Positions 41,801 through 51,563 of a DNA stretch of 64,000 nucleotides are shown in pieces. Location: NCBI RefSeq assembly GCF_049446155.1, contig NZ_JBMSEE010000010.1, forward strand, positions 1 to 64,000, written 5' to 3'. The position numbers and the translations under genes were made by a program. Source of the DNA: Rivibacter sp049446155 (GTDB lineage Bacteria; Pseudomonadota; Gammaproteobacteria; Burkholderiales; Burkholderiaceae_C). The notes under the pieces are model-generated. The model did no database searches. It saw only the letters and a program-made list of their open reading frames with translations, and had not been told where the DNA came from. Position 1 is the stretch's first letter. Every line of letters starts with the position of its first letter.

Positions 41801-41849
41801 GATCGCGTGCGGCGCAACGCCGGCGGCATCGCGCCGCCCGCATCGAACA

Positions 41850-42095
41850 TCAGTTGCCGCCGTCCGCCGGCTCGTTGGCGTGGAAGTTGACCGCGCGGCC
41901 CGGCACGACGGTGGAGATCGCGTGCTTGTAGACCATCTGGGTCACGGTGTTGCGCAGCAGGACGACGTATTGGTCAAAAGACTCGATCTGGCCCTGGAGC
42001 TTGATGCCGTTGACGAGGTAGATCGAGACCGGAACGTGTTCCTTGCGCAGGAGGTTCAGGAACGGGTCTTGTAGGAGTTGCCCTTTGTTGCTCAC
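41850..42095 (-). CDS. hfq: RNA-binding protein Hfq
   Basis: Hfq is the hexameric Sm-like chaperone that pairs small RNAs with target mRNAs. The 81-residue protein has the Sm1 segment LLRKEHVPVSIYLVNGIKLQ and the Sm2 motif YKHAISTVVP with the proximal-site KH pair. The short C-terminal tail (NEPADGGN) is typical of betaproteobacteria. The start is GTG at 42095, with GGAG 7 bases upstream. It lies between der and hflX, its normal position. Confidence 0.98.
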   Translation of the reverse strand: MSNKGQLLQDPFLNLLRKEHVPVSIYLVNGIKLQGQIESFDQYVVLLRNTVTQMVYKHAISTVVPGRAVNFHANEPADGGN

Positions 42096-42161
42096 GATAT
42101 GCTCCGTGTTGGAATCGACGCTCGGAAGGTAACACAGGCCCGCACGCGGACCCCTGACGCG

Positions 42162-43511
42162 TTACGAGTCCTTCTCATTGAAGGGGTTCCGGCCCCCGCG
42201 CAGTTCGATGCGCAAGGGCGTGCCGCTGAGCTTGAAGTGCGCGCGAAAGCGCCCTTCGAGATAGCGCTTGTAGGCATCGGTCACGTGATCGGTGCCGGTG
42301 CCGTGGATCACCACGATCGGGGGGTTCTGGCCGCCTTGGTGCGCGTAGCGCAGCTTGGGGCGGAACGCGCCGGCACGCTTGGGCGCCTGGAACTCCACCG
42401 CCTCGTGCAACAGCCGCGTGAGCACCGGCGTGCTCATCTTCTTGGTCGCCGAGGCCCAGGCGTCGGCGATCGCCTGCCACAGCGGCCCCAGCCCCTGGCG
42501 CTTGAGCGCCGAGATGTGCAGCACCGGTGCGAACTTCAGGAACGCCAGGCGCGACTCGATCGAGCGCTCAAGCATCTGGCGCTGGTAGCTGTCGATCGCG
42601 TCCCACTTGTTGATCGCGATCACCACCGCGCGGCCCGCGTCGAGCACGTAGCCGGCGATGTGCGCGTCCTGATCCGAAACGCCTTCCTTGGCGTCGATCA
42701 GCAGCACGACGACGTTGGCGTCGGCGATCGCCTGCAAGGTCTTGACCACCGAGAACTTCTCGATCGCCTCGAACACCCGCCCCTTGCGACGCAGGCCGGC
42801 GGTGTCGATCAGCTGGTAGCGCTGGCCGTTGCGCTCGAAAGGCACCGAGATCGCGTCGCGCGTGGTGCCGGGCATGTCGAACGCGACCAGGCGCTCCTCG
42901 CCGAGCCAGGTGTTGATCAGCGTGCTCTTGCCGACGTTGGGCCGGCCGGCGACCGCAAGGCGGATAGGGCGCGCCTCGCTGCCGTCGGCGAGGGCCTCGT
43001 CCTCGGGCTCCTCTTCGGGCAGCAGGCCCTCGAGCGCCGCCTCGACCAGGCTTCGGATGCCCTGCCCGTGCGCGGCCGATACCGGATGCGGTTCGCCCAG
43101 ACCCAGTTCGTAGAACTCGCCCAGCAGTGGCGACTCCTGCATGCCTTCGGCCTTGTTGGCCGCGAGCAGCACGCGCTTGCCGGCGGTGCGCAGGTAGTTG
43201 GCGATGTCGTGGTCCTGCGCCGACAAGCCGCCGCGCACGTCGACCACGAAGATCACCGCATCCGCCTCGGCCACCGCCTGGCGCGTCTGCTTGGCCATCT
43301 CCTTGACGATGCCGGTCTCGGCCGTCGGCTCGAAGCCGCCGGTGTCGATGACGATGAACTCCTGCGCGCCGAGCTTGCCGTCGCCGTAGTGGCGATCGCG
43401 CGTGAGGCCCGCGAAGTCGGCCACGATCGCGTCCCGGCTCTTGGTGAGCCGGTTGAACAGCGTCGACTTGCCGACGTTGGGGCGCCCGACGAGCGCGATG
43501 ACGGGTTTCAT
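42162..43511 (-). CDS. der: ribosome biogenesis GTPase Der (EngA)
   Basis: Der is an essential tandem GTPase that helps mature the 50S subunit. The 449-residue protein has two G domains, each with GRPNVGKS (residues 9-16 and about 185-192), DTGGFEPTAETGIVKEMAKQ and DTAGLRRKGRVFEAIEKFSV as switch regions, NKAEG and NKWD, and a C-terminal KH-like domain ending GTPLRIELRGGRNPFNEKDS. It starts 2 bases after the bamB stop. Confidence 0.98.
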   Translation of the reverse strand: MKPVIALVGRPNVGKSTLFNRLTKSRDAIVADFAGLTRDRHYGDGKLGAQEFIVIDTGGFEPTAETGIVKEMAKQTRQAVAEADAVIFVVDVRGGLSAQDHDIANYLRTAGKRVLLAANKAEGMQESPLLGEFYELGLGEPHPVSAAHGQGIRSLVEAALEGLLPEEEPEDEALADGSEARPIRLAVAGRPNVGKSTLINTWLGEERLVAFDMPGTTRDAISVPFERNGQRYQLIDTAGLRRKGRVFEAIEKFSVVKTLQAIADANVVVLLIDAKEGVSDQDAHIAGYVLDAGRAVVIAINKWDAIDSYQRQMLERSIESRLAFLKFAPVLHISALKRQGLGPLWQAIADAWASATKKMSTPVLTRLLHEAVEFQAPKRAGAFRPKLRYAHQGGQNPPIVVIHGTGTDHVTDAYKRYLEGRFRAHFKLSGTPLRIELRGGRNPFNEKDS

Positions 43512-43513
43512 GC

Positions 43514-44644
43514 CTACTCGGGTCGGAAGGCGACGACGTTGCCATTGGCCGTGACGACCAACAGCGTGCTGCCCACGCGCACCGGTGCGCCGACCACCGG
43601 CTTGCTGCCGGTCGACAGGCGCAGCAGCGGTTGCCCGTCGGCGCGATCGACGAAGTGCAGCCAGCCCTCCTTGTCGCCGAACACCAGCGTGCGGCCGACC
43701 ACGGCGGGAGCCGACAGGTCGCGGTACAGGAAACGCTCGGAGGTCCAGGCGGTCTCGCCGCTGGCGCGCTTCCAGGCGGTGATGCGGTCGCTCGCGTCGA
43801 CGCCGAAGACGTAGTCGTCGTCGGCGGCCACGCCTTCGGTGCCGCCGATCGGCTTGGTCCACTGCAGCACGCCGCGCTCGGCCGCGACGCAGCCCACCGC
43901 TGCCTGGAAGGCGCGCGAGCAGATCGTGTCGCCGATGCGCGCCGCCGGGCCCACGAGGTCGGCGAGGCGCTCGACCTCGTTGGTGCCGCGCGGCGAAGCG
44001 ACCGCGGTCTCCCAGCGGATCGAGCCCCTCAACGGATCGACGCCGACCAGGCGCGGACCTTGCCCGACCACCAGGGTGTCCTTCCACGGCAGCATCACGC
44101 CCGGCTGGGACAGCGTCAGCGGGTCGCCGCCGGGACGCGACAGCGCCCAGATCTTGCGGCCGTCGAGCACGTCGAAGGCGGTCACGGCACGGTCGATGCC
44201 CTGCACGAACACGCGCTCGCCGGCCACGAGCGGCGGCGTCACGACGCGCGCGGCCAGCCGGCTGCGCCACAGCGGCTTGCCGGCGTCGAGCACGACCAGC
44301 TCGTTGTCGACCGTCACCACCGCGGCATAGCGGCCGTCGCTGCCGACGCCGGCGCTGAGCTTGGCGCCGGCATCGCCGCGCCACAGTTCGCGGCCGGTGT
44401 CGGCGGCCAGCGCCAGCACGGTGCCGTCGCTGTCGGCCAGCGTGAAGTGCCCGCCCGCGGTCGCGACGCGCATCGGAAAACGCACGTTCGACAGCGCATG
44501 GCGCCAGACTTCCTTGCCCGCGATCTGCGGCTTGAGCGGCTCCAGCGGCGTGGGGTCGGGCCGCGGGCTGCTGCCGCAGGCCGCGACCAGCACGGCGACC
44601 GCGGCAACCGCCGCGGCCATGCAGACGCGCTGGCCGATCGGCAT
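43514..44644 (-). CDS. bamB: outer-membrane assembly lipoprotein BamB
   Basis: BamB is a beta-propeller lipoprotein that binds BamA POTRA domains. The 376-residue precursor has a signal peptide ending LVAAC (lipid Cys at residue 23) and repeated PQQ-like blades such as LAADTGRELWRGDAGAKLSA, LDAGKPLWRSRLAARV and AWKRASGETAWTSERFLYRD. The ATG at 44644 is 5 bases after the yfgM-like gene. The yfgM-bamB-der order is conserved; BamA (18078) and BamD (55623) are also in this window. Confidence 0.96.
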   Translation of the reverse strand: MPIGQRVCMAAAVAAVAVLVAACGSSPRPDPTPLEPLKPQIAGKEVWRHALSNVRFPMRVATAGGHFTLADSDGTVLALAADTGRELWRGDAGAKLSAGVGSDGRYAAVVTVDNELVVLDAGKPLWRSRLAARVVTPPLVAGERVFVQGIDRAVTAFDVLDGRKIWALSRPGGDPLTLSQPGVMLPWKDTLVVGQGPRLVGVDPLRGSIRWETAVASPRGTNEVERLADLVGPAARIGDTICSRAFQAAVGCVAAERGVLQWTKPIGGTEGVAADDDYVFGVDASDRITAWKRASGETAWTSERFLYRDLSAPAVVGRTLVFGDKEGWLHFVDRADGQPLLRLSTGSKPVVGAPVRVGSTLLVVTANGNVVAFRPE

Positions 44645-44649
44645 GCGGC

Positions 44650-45303
44650 TCACTTGGCAGCCTCCGGCGCGGCGCCCAGCGCGGCCAGCTTGGCTTCGAT
44701 CAGGAGGCGGTAATCGACTTCGGCGGGCATCGCGTCCCAGGCCTGGCGGTAGGCCGCCTTGGCCTCTTCGGGCTTGCCCTGCGCGGCGAGGATGTCGCCG
44801 CGGCGGTCGGCCGCGAGCGCGGCGAATTCCTTCGGCGTCTCGGCCGGCAGCGCCTTCAGCGCCTCGTCGTACTTTTTCTGGTCGAGCAGCAGGCCGGCCA
44901 GGCGCAGCTGCGCGATGACCTTGTACTCGGCCTCGACCGCATTCGCGACGACCCACTCCAGGCTGGCCTTCGCGGCGTCGGCCTGGCCCTTGTCGGCCTG
45001 CACCTTGGCGGCCAGCAGGCCGGCCTGTTCGGCGAAGGCGGTGGAGCCGAAGCGCTCCTTCATGTCGGCGAACACGCGCGCGGCCTTGTCGGCATCGCCG
45101 GCCTGGGCGGCGGCGTCGAGCTCGTCGTACATCACGCTGGCCTTGACCGCGCGGTCGCGCTGCCACCAGTTCCAGCCGTTCCAGGCCGCGAAACCGCCGA
45201 GCGCGAGGATCAACACCCAGGTGATGAGGTTGCCGTACTGCTTCCAGAAGTGCTTCAGCTCCTCGAGCTGTTCCTGGTCCTGGAGGTCGAGATGGGTCGC
45301 CAT
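44650..45303 (-). CDS. YfgM-like TPR membrane protein
   Basis: A 217-residue protein with a short cytoplasmic start (MATHLDLQDQEQLEELKHFW), one membrane segment at about residues 25-45 (ITWVLILALGGFAAWNGWNW) and a periplasmic TPR domain (VIAQLRLAGLLLDQKKYDEA, LAAQGKPEEAKAAYRQAWDA). E. coli YfgM associates with the Sec translocon and periplasmic chaperones including PpiD, which is encoded at 631 here. The start at 45303 is the ATG that gives the family N-terminus; the frame runs open to 45336. Confidence 0.92.
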   Translation of the reverse strand: MATHLDLQDQEQLEELKHFWKQYGNLITWVLILALGGFAAWNGWNWWQRDRAVKASVMYDELDAAAQAGDADKAARVFADMKERFGSTAFAEQAGLLAAKVQADKGQADAAKASLEWVVANAVEAEYKVIAQLRLAGLLLDQKKYDEALKALPAETPKEFAALAADRRGDILAAQGKPEEAKAAYRQAWDAMPAEVDYRLLIEAKLAALGAAPEAAK

Positions 45304-45393
45304 GCTTGTTGCTGTTGAGGCCGCGCGGGCGGCCATGAGATAGAAGGCGGGCTGATCGAAAAGCCCCGGATTATGGAGCGCCGCCGCGCCGGT

Positions 45394-46695
45394 TCAGCCG
45401 CGCAGCAAGCCGGCCCACGCGGCGACGCCATCGAGCGGCTGCGTCGATTGCGCGGCGCCTTCGCCCGCGCGCAACGGCTTCACGCCCACCCGGTCGTTCG
45501 CGAGCTCGTCGGCGCCGAAGATCAATGCGAAGCGCGCGCCGCTCGCGTCGGCCTTCTTGAACTGCGACTTCATGCTCGCGGCGCCCTCCTTGCCCAGCGG
45601 ATGCAGCAGCACCGAGACGCCCTCGCTGCGCAGCGCATCGAGCGTGGCCAGCACGCGCGGCAGCGCCGCGGCATCGGGCACGATGGCATAGGCATCGGGC
45701 ACCGGCGCGGCCGGCAGCGCGCCGGCTTCGGCCAGCAGCAGCATCACTCGCTCGACGCCGATGCCGAAGCCCACGCCCGGCGTCGGCTTGCCGCCGAGCT
45801 GCTCGACGAGACCGTCGTAGCGCCCGCCGCCGCACACCGTGCCCTGCGCGCCCAGGCGCTCGGTGACCCACTCGAACACCGTGAGGTTGTAGTAGTCCAT
45901 GCCGCGCACCAGGCGCGGATTGACGCGGTACGGCAGGCCGGCCGCGTCGAGCGCGGCCTTCAGTTGGGCGAAGTGCGCGAGCGAAGCCTCGCCGAGGAAG
46001 TCGATCAGCTTCGGTGCCGACTCGACGACGCCCTGCATCGCCGGGTTCTTGGTGTCGAGGATGCGCAGCGGGTTGCTGTGCAGACGGCGCTTGGCGTCGG
46101 CATCGAGCAGGTCGGCGTGCTGTTCGAAGTGCGCGATCAGCGCGGCACGGTGCGCCTGGCGCTCGCTGGGCTCGCCCAGGCTGTTGATCTCCAGCCGCAC
46201 GTCGCAGCCCTCGCCCACCGACAGGCCCAGCGCGCGCCACAGTGCGCGCAGCAGCAGGATGATCTCGACGTCGACGTCGGGCCCCGGAAAGCCCAGCACC
46301 TCGACGCCGACCTGATGGAACTGGCGATAGCGGCCCTTCTGGGGCCGTTCGTGGCGGAACATCGGGCCGGCGTACCAAAGCCGCCTGCCGCCTTCGTAGA
46401 GGAAGTTGTGCTCGGTGATCGCGCGCACCACGCCGGCCGTGCCTTCGGGGCGCAGCGTGAGCTTGTCGCCGTTCATGCTGTCTTCGAAGGAGTACATCTC
46501 CTTCTCGACGATGTCGGTCACCTCGCCCAGGCCGCGCACGAACAGCGCCGTGGGCTCGACGATCGGCGTGCGGACGAACTGGTAGCCGTGCGCGCGCATC
46601 ACGCGGCGCACCTGCTCGTCGAACCACTCCCACGCCGCCGATTCGGGCGGCAGCAGGTCGTTCATGCCTTTGACGGCCTGGATCTTCTCAGCCAT
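45394..46695 (-). CDS. hisS: histidyl-tRNA synthetase
   Basis: HisRS charges tRNA-His, whose gene is at 494. The 433-residue class II enzyme has IQAVKGMNDLLPPESAAWEW, motif 2 GPMFRHERPQKGRYRQFHQV, the His-specific RGMDYYNLTVFEWVTERLGA and CGGGRYDGLVEQLGG, motif 3 GVGFGIGVERVMLLL, and a C-terminal anticodon-binding domain. It lies 41 bases after ispG, as in many proteobacteria. Confidence 0.98.
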   Translation of the reverse strand: MAEKIQAVKGMNDLLPPESAAWEWFDEQVRRVMRAHGYQFVRTPIVEPTALFVRGLGEVTDIVEKEMYSFEDSMNGDKLTLRPEGTAGVVRAITEHNFLYEGGRRLWYAGPMFRHERPQKGRYRQFHQVGVEVLGFPGPDVDVEIILLLRALWRALGLSVGEGCDVRLEINSLGEPSERQAHRAALIAHFEQHADLLDADAKRRLHSNPLRILDTKNPAMQGVVESAPKLIDFLGEASLAHFAQLKAALDAAGLPYRVNPRLVRGMDYYNLTVFEWVTERLGAQGTVCGGGRYDGLVEQLGGKPTPGVGFGIGVERVMLLLAEAGALPAAPVPDAYAIVPDAAALPRVLATLDALRSEGVSVLLHPLGKEGAASMKSQFKKADASGARFALIFGADELANDRVGVKPLRAGEGAAQSTQPLDGVAAWAGLLRG

Positions 46696-46736
46696 GTGAT
46701 CTGGACAACGGAAAGCGGGCCCGCGCAGGCCCGGGG

Positions 46737-48011
46737 TCAGCCGAAGCGACGCTCGATGTACTGCTCGACGATGCGGTGGAACTCCTGCGCGATGCCGTCG
46801 CCGCGCAGCGTCAGCGCCTTCTCGCCGTCGATGAAGACCGGCGCGGCCGGTGCCTCGCCGGTGCCCGGCAGGCTGATGCCGATGTCGGCATGCTTGCTCT
46901 CGCCGGGGCCGTTGACGATGCAGCCCATCACCGCGACGCGCAGGTTCTCGACGCCCGGGTAGCGCGCCTTCCACACCGGCATCTGCGCGCGCAGGAAGTC
47001 GTCGATCTGCTTGGCGAGCTCCTGGAACGTGGTGCTCGTCGTGCGCCCGCAGCCGGGGCACGCCGTCACGCTCGGGTTGAACGCGCGCAGGCCCAGCGCC
47101 TGCAGGATCTCGGTGGCCACCACCACCTCCTGCGTGCGCGACTCCCCCGGCTGCGGCGTGAGGCTCACGCGGATCGTGTCGCCGATGCCTTCTTGCAGCA
47201 GCAGCGACAGCGCCGCCGTCGAGGCCACCGTGCCCTTGGTGCCCATGCCGGCTTCGGTGAGGCCCAGGTGCAGCGGATGGTCGCAGCGCTTCGCCAGCGC
47301 GCGGTAGACGCTCACGAGGTCCTGCACGCCGCTGACCTTGCACGACAGGATCACCTGGCCCGGGTCCATGCCGAGCTCGACCGCGTAGGAGGCCGAATCC
47401 AGCGCCGACTGCACCAGCGCCTGGTACATCACCTGCTGCGCATCCCAGGGTTCGGCGCGCCGTGCGTTCTCGTCCATCAGCGCGGCCAGCAGTTCCTGGT
47501 CGAGGCTGCCCCAGTTGACACCGATGCGCACCGGCTTGTCGTGCCTGAGCGCCGCTTCGATCATCATCGCGAACTGGCGGTCGCGCTTGTCGCCCTTGCC
47601 GACGTTGCCCGGGTTGATGCGGTACTTGGAGAGCGCCGCGGCGCACTCGGGAAACTCGCTCAGCAGCCGGTGGCCGTTGTAGTGGAAATCGCCCACCAGC
47701 GGCACCGCGATGCCCATGCGGTCGAGCTGCTCGCGGATCGCCGGCACGGCCTGCGCCGCCTCGGGCGTGTTGACCGTGATGCGCACCAGCTCCGAGCCGG
47801 CCTGCGCGAGCTCCTTGCACTGGATCGCGGTCTCGATCACGTCGACCGTGTCGGTGTTGGTCATCGACTGCACGCGCACCGGCGCGTCGCCGCCGATCGT
47901 GACGACGTTGTCGCCCCAGGCCACGCGCGCCTGGCGGCTTCGGCGGGCAGCGGGCCGCGCCGCGGCGATGGCCTCGTCGGCCGAAGAGAGCGCTTCGCTC
48001 GTCACGGACAT
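46737..48011 (-). CDS. ispG: 4-hydroxy-3-methylbut-2-enyl diphosphate synthase
   Basis: IspG reduces MEcPP to HMBPP with a 4Fe-4S cluster, a late step of the MEP route started by Dxr (21853). The 424-residue protein has the TIM-barrel start DAPVRVQSMTNTDTVDVIET, GIGDTIRVSLTPQPG, and the cluster cysteines in VTACPGCGRTTSTTF and VMGCIVNGPGESKHADIGIS. An ATG at 48011 abuts the rodZ stop (TGATG); a GTG at 48014 directly before it would add one residue. Confidence 0.97.
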   Translation of the reverse strand: MSVTSEALSSADEAIAAARPAARRSRQARVAWGDNVVTIGGDAPVRVQSMTNTDTVDVIETAIQCKELAQAGSELVRITVNTPEAAQAVPAIREQLDRMGIAVPLVGDFHYNGHRLLSEFPECAAALSKYRINPGNVGKGDKRDRQFAMMIEAALRHDKPVRIGVNWGSLDQELLAALMDENARRAEPWDAQQVMYQALVQSALDSASYAVELGMDPGQVILSCKVSGVQDLVSVYRALAKRCDHPLHLGLTEAGMGTKGTVASTAALSLLLQEGIGDTIRVSLTPQPGESRTQEVVVATEILQALGLRAFNPSVTACPGCGRTTSTTFQELAKQIDDFLRAQMPVWKARYPGVENLRVAVMGCIVNGPGESKHADIGISLPGTGEAPAAPVFIDGEKALTLRGDGIAQEFHRIVEQYIERRFG

Positions 48012-48991
48012 CACTTCAACTCCAGGCGCGCGACGTTGTCGCGCGTGAGCGGCACCAGCGCCACCGGCTGGCCACGAAACTCGAGCTGCGTGGCGGCGGC
48101 ATTGCCGACCGTCACCCGCAGCGGCAAGGCGCCGTCGGCGCCGACGCTCTCGCCCGCAGCGAGCGTGCGCTGCACGATCACGCGGCCATCGCGGTCGCGC
48201 ACCTCGACCCAGGACTCCGCCTGGGCGGACATCTTCAGCACGCCTGTTACCAGCGCGGGCGCGGTCGAAGCCGCAGGCCCCGCGGCCGCCGACGCGGCGG
48301 CCACCGGTGTCGCGGCCGCAGGCGGCGCGGCCGTCGGGGTCGCCGCGGGCGCCGTCGGCGGCTGCGGCACGGGAGGCTGCGCGGGCGCCGACGCCGGCGG
48401 CGCGATCACCGAGGCCGCCGCCTGGACCGCCGAGGCGGCCAGCTCGGCCAGCACGCCGCTGCCGCCCTCCGCCTCACTGGCACCCGAAGGCGCAACGACG
48501 GCAGTCTGGCCGGCCGCCACGCCGCTGGCGCTCGCCGGGACCGGCGCATCGGCACGCGTCGGCCACCAGCTGCGACTGGGCAGCAGGTAGAGCACGACCG
48601 CCGCGACCACCAGCAGCAGCGCGCCGATCACCGGGGCACTGAGATAACGCTGCCACTCGATCGCGTCGCTCATCGCGGCACGGTCGCGAAACGGCTGGTT
48701 CAGCCCGCGGGTGACGTCTTCGAGACGACGGTCCGCGGCCTGCGGCAGGCGCATCAGCACCGGCTGCGCATCGATGCGCAGCGCACGGCACATGCTCAGC
48801 GCCAGGGCGCGCACGAAGGTGGCGTCGGGCAGCTCGTCGTAGCGGTCGGCTTCGATGAGTTCCAGCTTGCGCGGCGCGACCTTCAACGCCGCGGCCAGCG
48901 CCGCGATGTGCATGCCCTGGCGTTCACGCGCTTCGCGCAGCAGCGAACCGGCGCTGCCGGCGGCCGAGCCGGCGCTGGCCTCGTCACTCAT
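48011..48991 (-). CDS. rodZ: RodZ-like cytoskeletal/cell-shape protein
   Basis: RodZ links the MreB cytoskeleton to the wall-elongation machinery. The 326-residue protein has a cytoplasmic Xre-type helix-turn-helix at about residues 16-83 (LLREARERQGMHIAALAAAL, LELIEADRYDELPDATFVRA), one membrane helix near 116-137 (SAPVIGALLLVVAAVVLYLL), a long Ala/Pro/Val-rich linker and a C-terminal DUF4115 domain (AESWVEVRDRDGRVIVQRTL). The rlmN-pilW-rodZ-ispG-hisS order is conserved. Its start overlaps the pilW end by 8 bases. Confidence 0.92.
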   Translation of the reverse strand: MSDEASAGSAAGSAGSLLREARERQGMHIAALAAALKVAPRKLELIEADRYDELPDATFVRALALSMCRALRIDAQPVLMRLPQAADRRLEDVTRGLNQPFRDRAAMSDAIEWQRYLSAPVIGALLLVVAAVVLYLLPSRSWWPTRADAPVPASASGVAAGQTAVVAPSGASEAEGGSGVLAELAASAVQAAASVIAPPASAPAQPPVPQPPTAPAATPTAAPPAAATPVAAASAAAGPAASTAPALVTGVLKMSAQAESWVEVRDRDGRVIVQRTLAAGESVGADGALPLRVTVGNAAATQLEFRGQPVALVPLTRDNVARLELK

Positions 48992-49816
48992 CGAAGCTTC
49001 CCCGGCCGAAGGCCGCGGCCTCGCGCGACTGCGGATAGCGGTCGCGCAGCTGGTTGCCGAAGTCGCGCGCGCCGGAGTCGTTGCCCAGCTTGCGCTCGAT
49101 GCGGGCCGCCAGCCACAGCGACTCGGCGTTCTGCAGTTCGGTCTGGCCGTTGACGCGGCGCACGTAGAAGCGCGCGCGTTCGAACTCGCCCTTGCGATAG
49201 AGCACGTCGGCGAGGTTGACCGCGGTGGCGGGATTGCCGGCGTCGAGCTCGTAGGCGCGCGTCAGCGTGGCCTCGGCGCGCGCGAGGTCGCCGCCGCGCG
49301 ACTGGCACACGCCCTGCACCAGCAGCGTGCGGCTGCTGCTGCGGTATTGCGGCGCGTTCAGCGCACGATCGAAATAGGTCTCGGCTTCGGCATAGCGGCC
49401 GCGCTGGCACAGGAAAAAGCCGAAGTTGTGCAGCGTGTCGCCGTCTTGCGGGCGCAGATCGAGCGCACGCCGAAAGCTCTCGGCGGCGAGCGCGTCATCG
49501 CCCAGCGCGGCGTAGATGAGGCCGCGCAGGTTGTAGGCCTCGGGCAGGTCGGGAATCGCGGCCAGGGCGAGCTTGACCTGATCGAGCGCCGTCGCGAGCT
49601 GGCCGTCGGCGTAGTAGCTCGAGGCCAGCTGCATGCGGATGCGCGCGCGACGCTGGGGATCGGACTCGTCAGAGGACGTCGAGCGCTCGCCCGCGCCTTG
49701 CGCTGCGGCCGGCAGCGGCAGCGCCACGCCCAGCGCGCCGATCTGTGCGCCGACCAATGCCACTCCCGCCAGCCACCTGGTCATCGACTCCAGGCGCTTC
49801 GCCCCCAACAGGCTGC

Positions 49817-49820
<4 letters not shown>
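48984..49820 (-). CDS. pilW: type IV pilus biogenesis/stability protein PilW (PilF-like)
   Basis: A 278-residue TPR protein; PilF/PilW family members pilot the PilQ secretin to the outer membrane. After a hydrophobic signal (LAGVALVGAQIGALGVALPL then PAAAQ) come about six TPRs (MQLASSYYADGQLATALDQV, AYNLRGLIYAALGDDALAAE, FGFFLCQRGRYAEAETYFDR). The lipobox found in many relatives is not evident, so export may be by a plain signal peptide. The ATG at 49820 overlaps the rlmN stop (ATGA). The rlmN-pilW-rodZ-ispG order supports the name. Confidence 0.9.
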
Positions 49821-50995
<1,175 letters not shown>

Positions 50996-51007
50996 CGTCG
51001 TGGAAGC

Positions 51008-51027
51008 GGGTGCGGCAGGCCGCACCC
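51008..51027 (-). promoter_or_regulatory. ndk-rlmN intergenic hairpin
   Basis: Perfect arms GGGTGCGGC / GCCGCACCC (51008-51016 and 51019-51027) in the 41-base ndk-rlmN gap, with no T-run. It may be a stability or attenuation element. Confidence 0.35.
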
Positions 51028-51036
51028 GACGCGTCC

Positions 51037-51462
51037 TCAGCGGCTGTAGACGTTCATGCCGGGGAAGAAGAACGCCACCTCGACGGCAGCGGTCTCGGGC
51101 GCATCGGAGCCGTGCACGGCATTGGCGTCGATGCTGTCGGCGAAGTCGGCGCGGATCGTGCCCTTCTCGGCCTTCTTGGGATCGGTGGCACCCATCAGCT
51201 CGCGGTTCTTGGCGATCGCGTTCTCGCCCTCGAGCGCCTGGATCATCACCGGGCCCGAGATCATGAAGTCGACGAGGTCCTTGAAGAACGGACGCGCCTT
51301 GTGCACCGCGTAGAACTGCTCGGCTTCGCCGCGCGACAGGTGCACCATCTTCGCGGCGACGATCTTCAGGCCCGCGCCTTCGAAGCGCGCGTAGATCTGA
51401 CCGATCACGTTCTTCGCGACCGCATCCGGCTTGATGATCGACAGGGTGCGTTCAACGGCCAT
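51037..51462 (-). CDS. ndk: nucleoside diphosphate kinase
   Basis: Ndk balances nucleoside triphosphates through a phospho-histidine. The 141-residue protein has ERTLSIIKPDAVAKNVIGQI at the start, the active-site His in DANAVHGSDAPETAAVEVAF, and the KARPFFKDLVDFMISGPVMI segment. Length is exact for the family. TTTTTCTCC before the ATG on the plus strand shows a GGAG ribosome-binding site on the minus strand. A TAGAAT box lies upstream. Confidence 0.98.
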   Translation of the reverse strand: MAVERTLSIIKPDAVAKNVIGQIYARFEGAGLKIVAAKMVHLSRGEAEQFYAVHKARPFFKDLVDFMISGPVMIQALEGENAIAKNRELMGATDPKKAEKGTIRADFADSIDANAVHGSDAPETAAVEVAFFFPGMNVYSR

Positions 51463-51500
51463 CTTTTTCTCCAGGAATCAAGGATTTAGCAAAGCTTGCA

Positions 51501-51506
51501 ATTCTA
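51501..51506 (-). promoter_or_regulatory. possible ndk promoter (-10)
   Basis: TAGAAT reads on the minus strand in the 101-base gap between rluB and ndk, about 39 bases before the ndk ATG. The -35 is not clear. Confidence 0.4.
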
Positions 51507-51563
51507 GCGCTCGAACGTTGGGCGCCGATGTGCGAACGGGCATCGCAGGCTCGCGTCGGCGCC

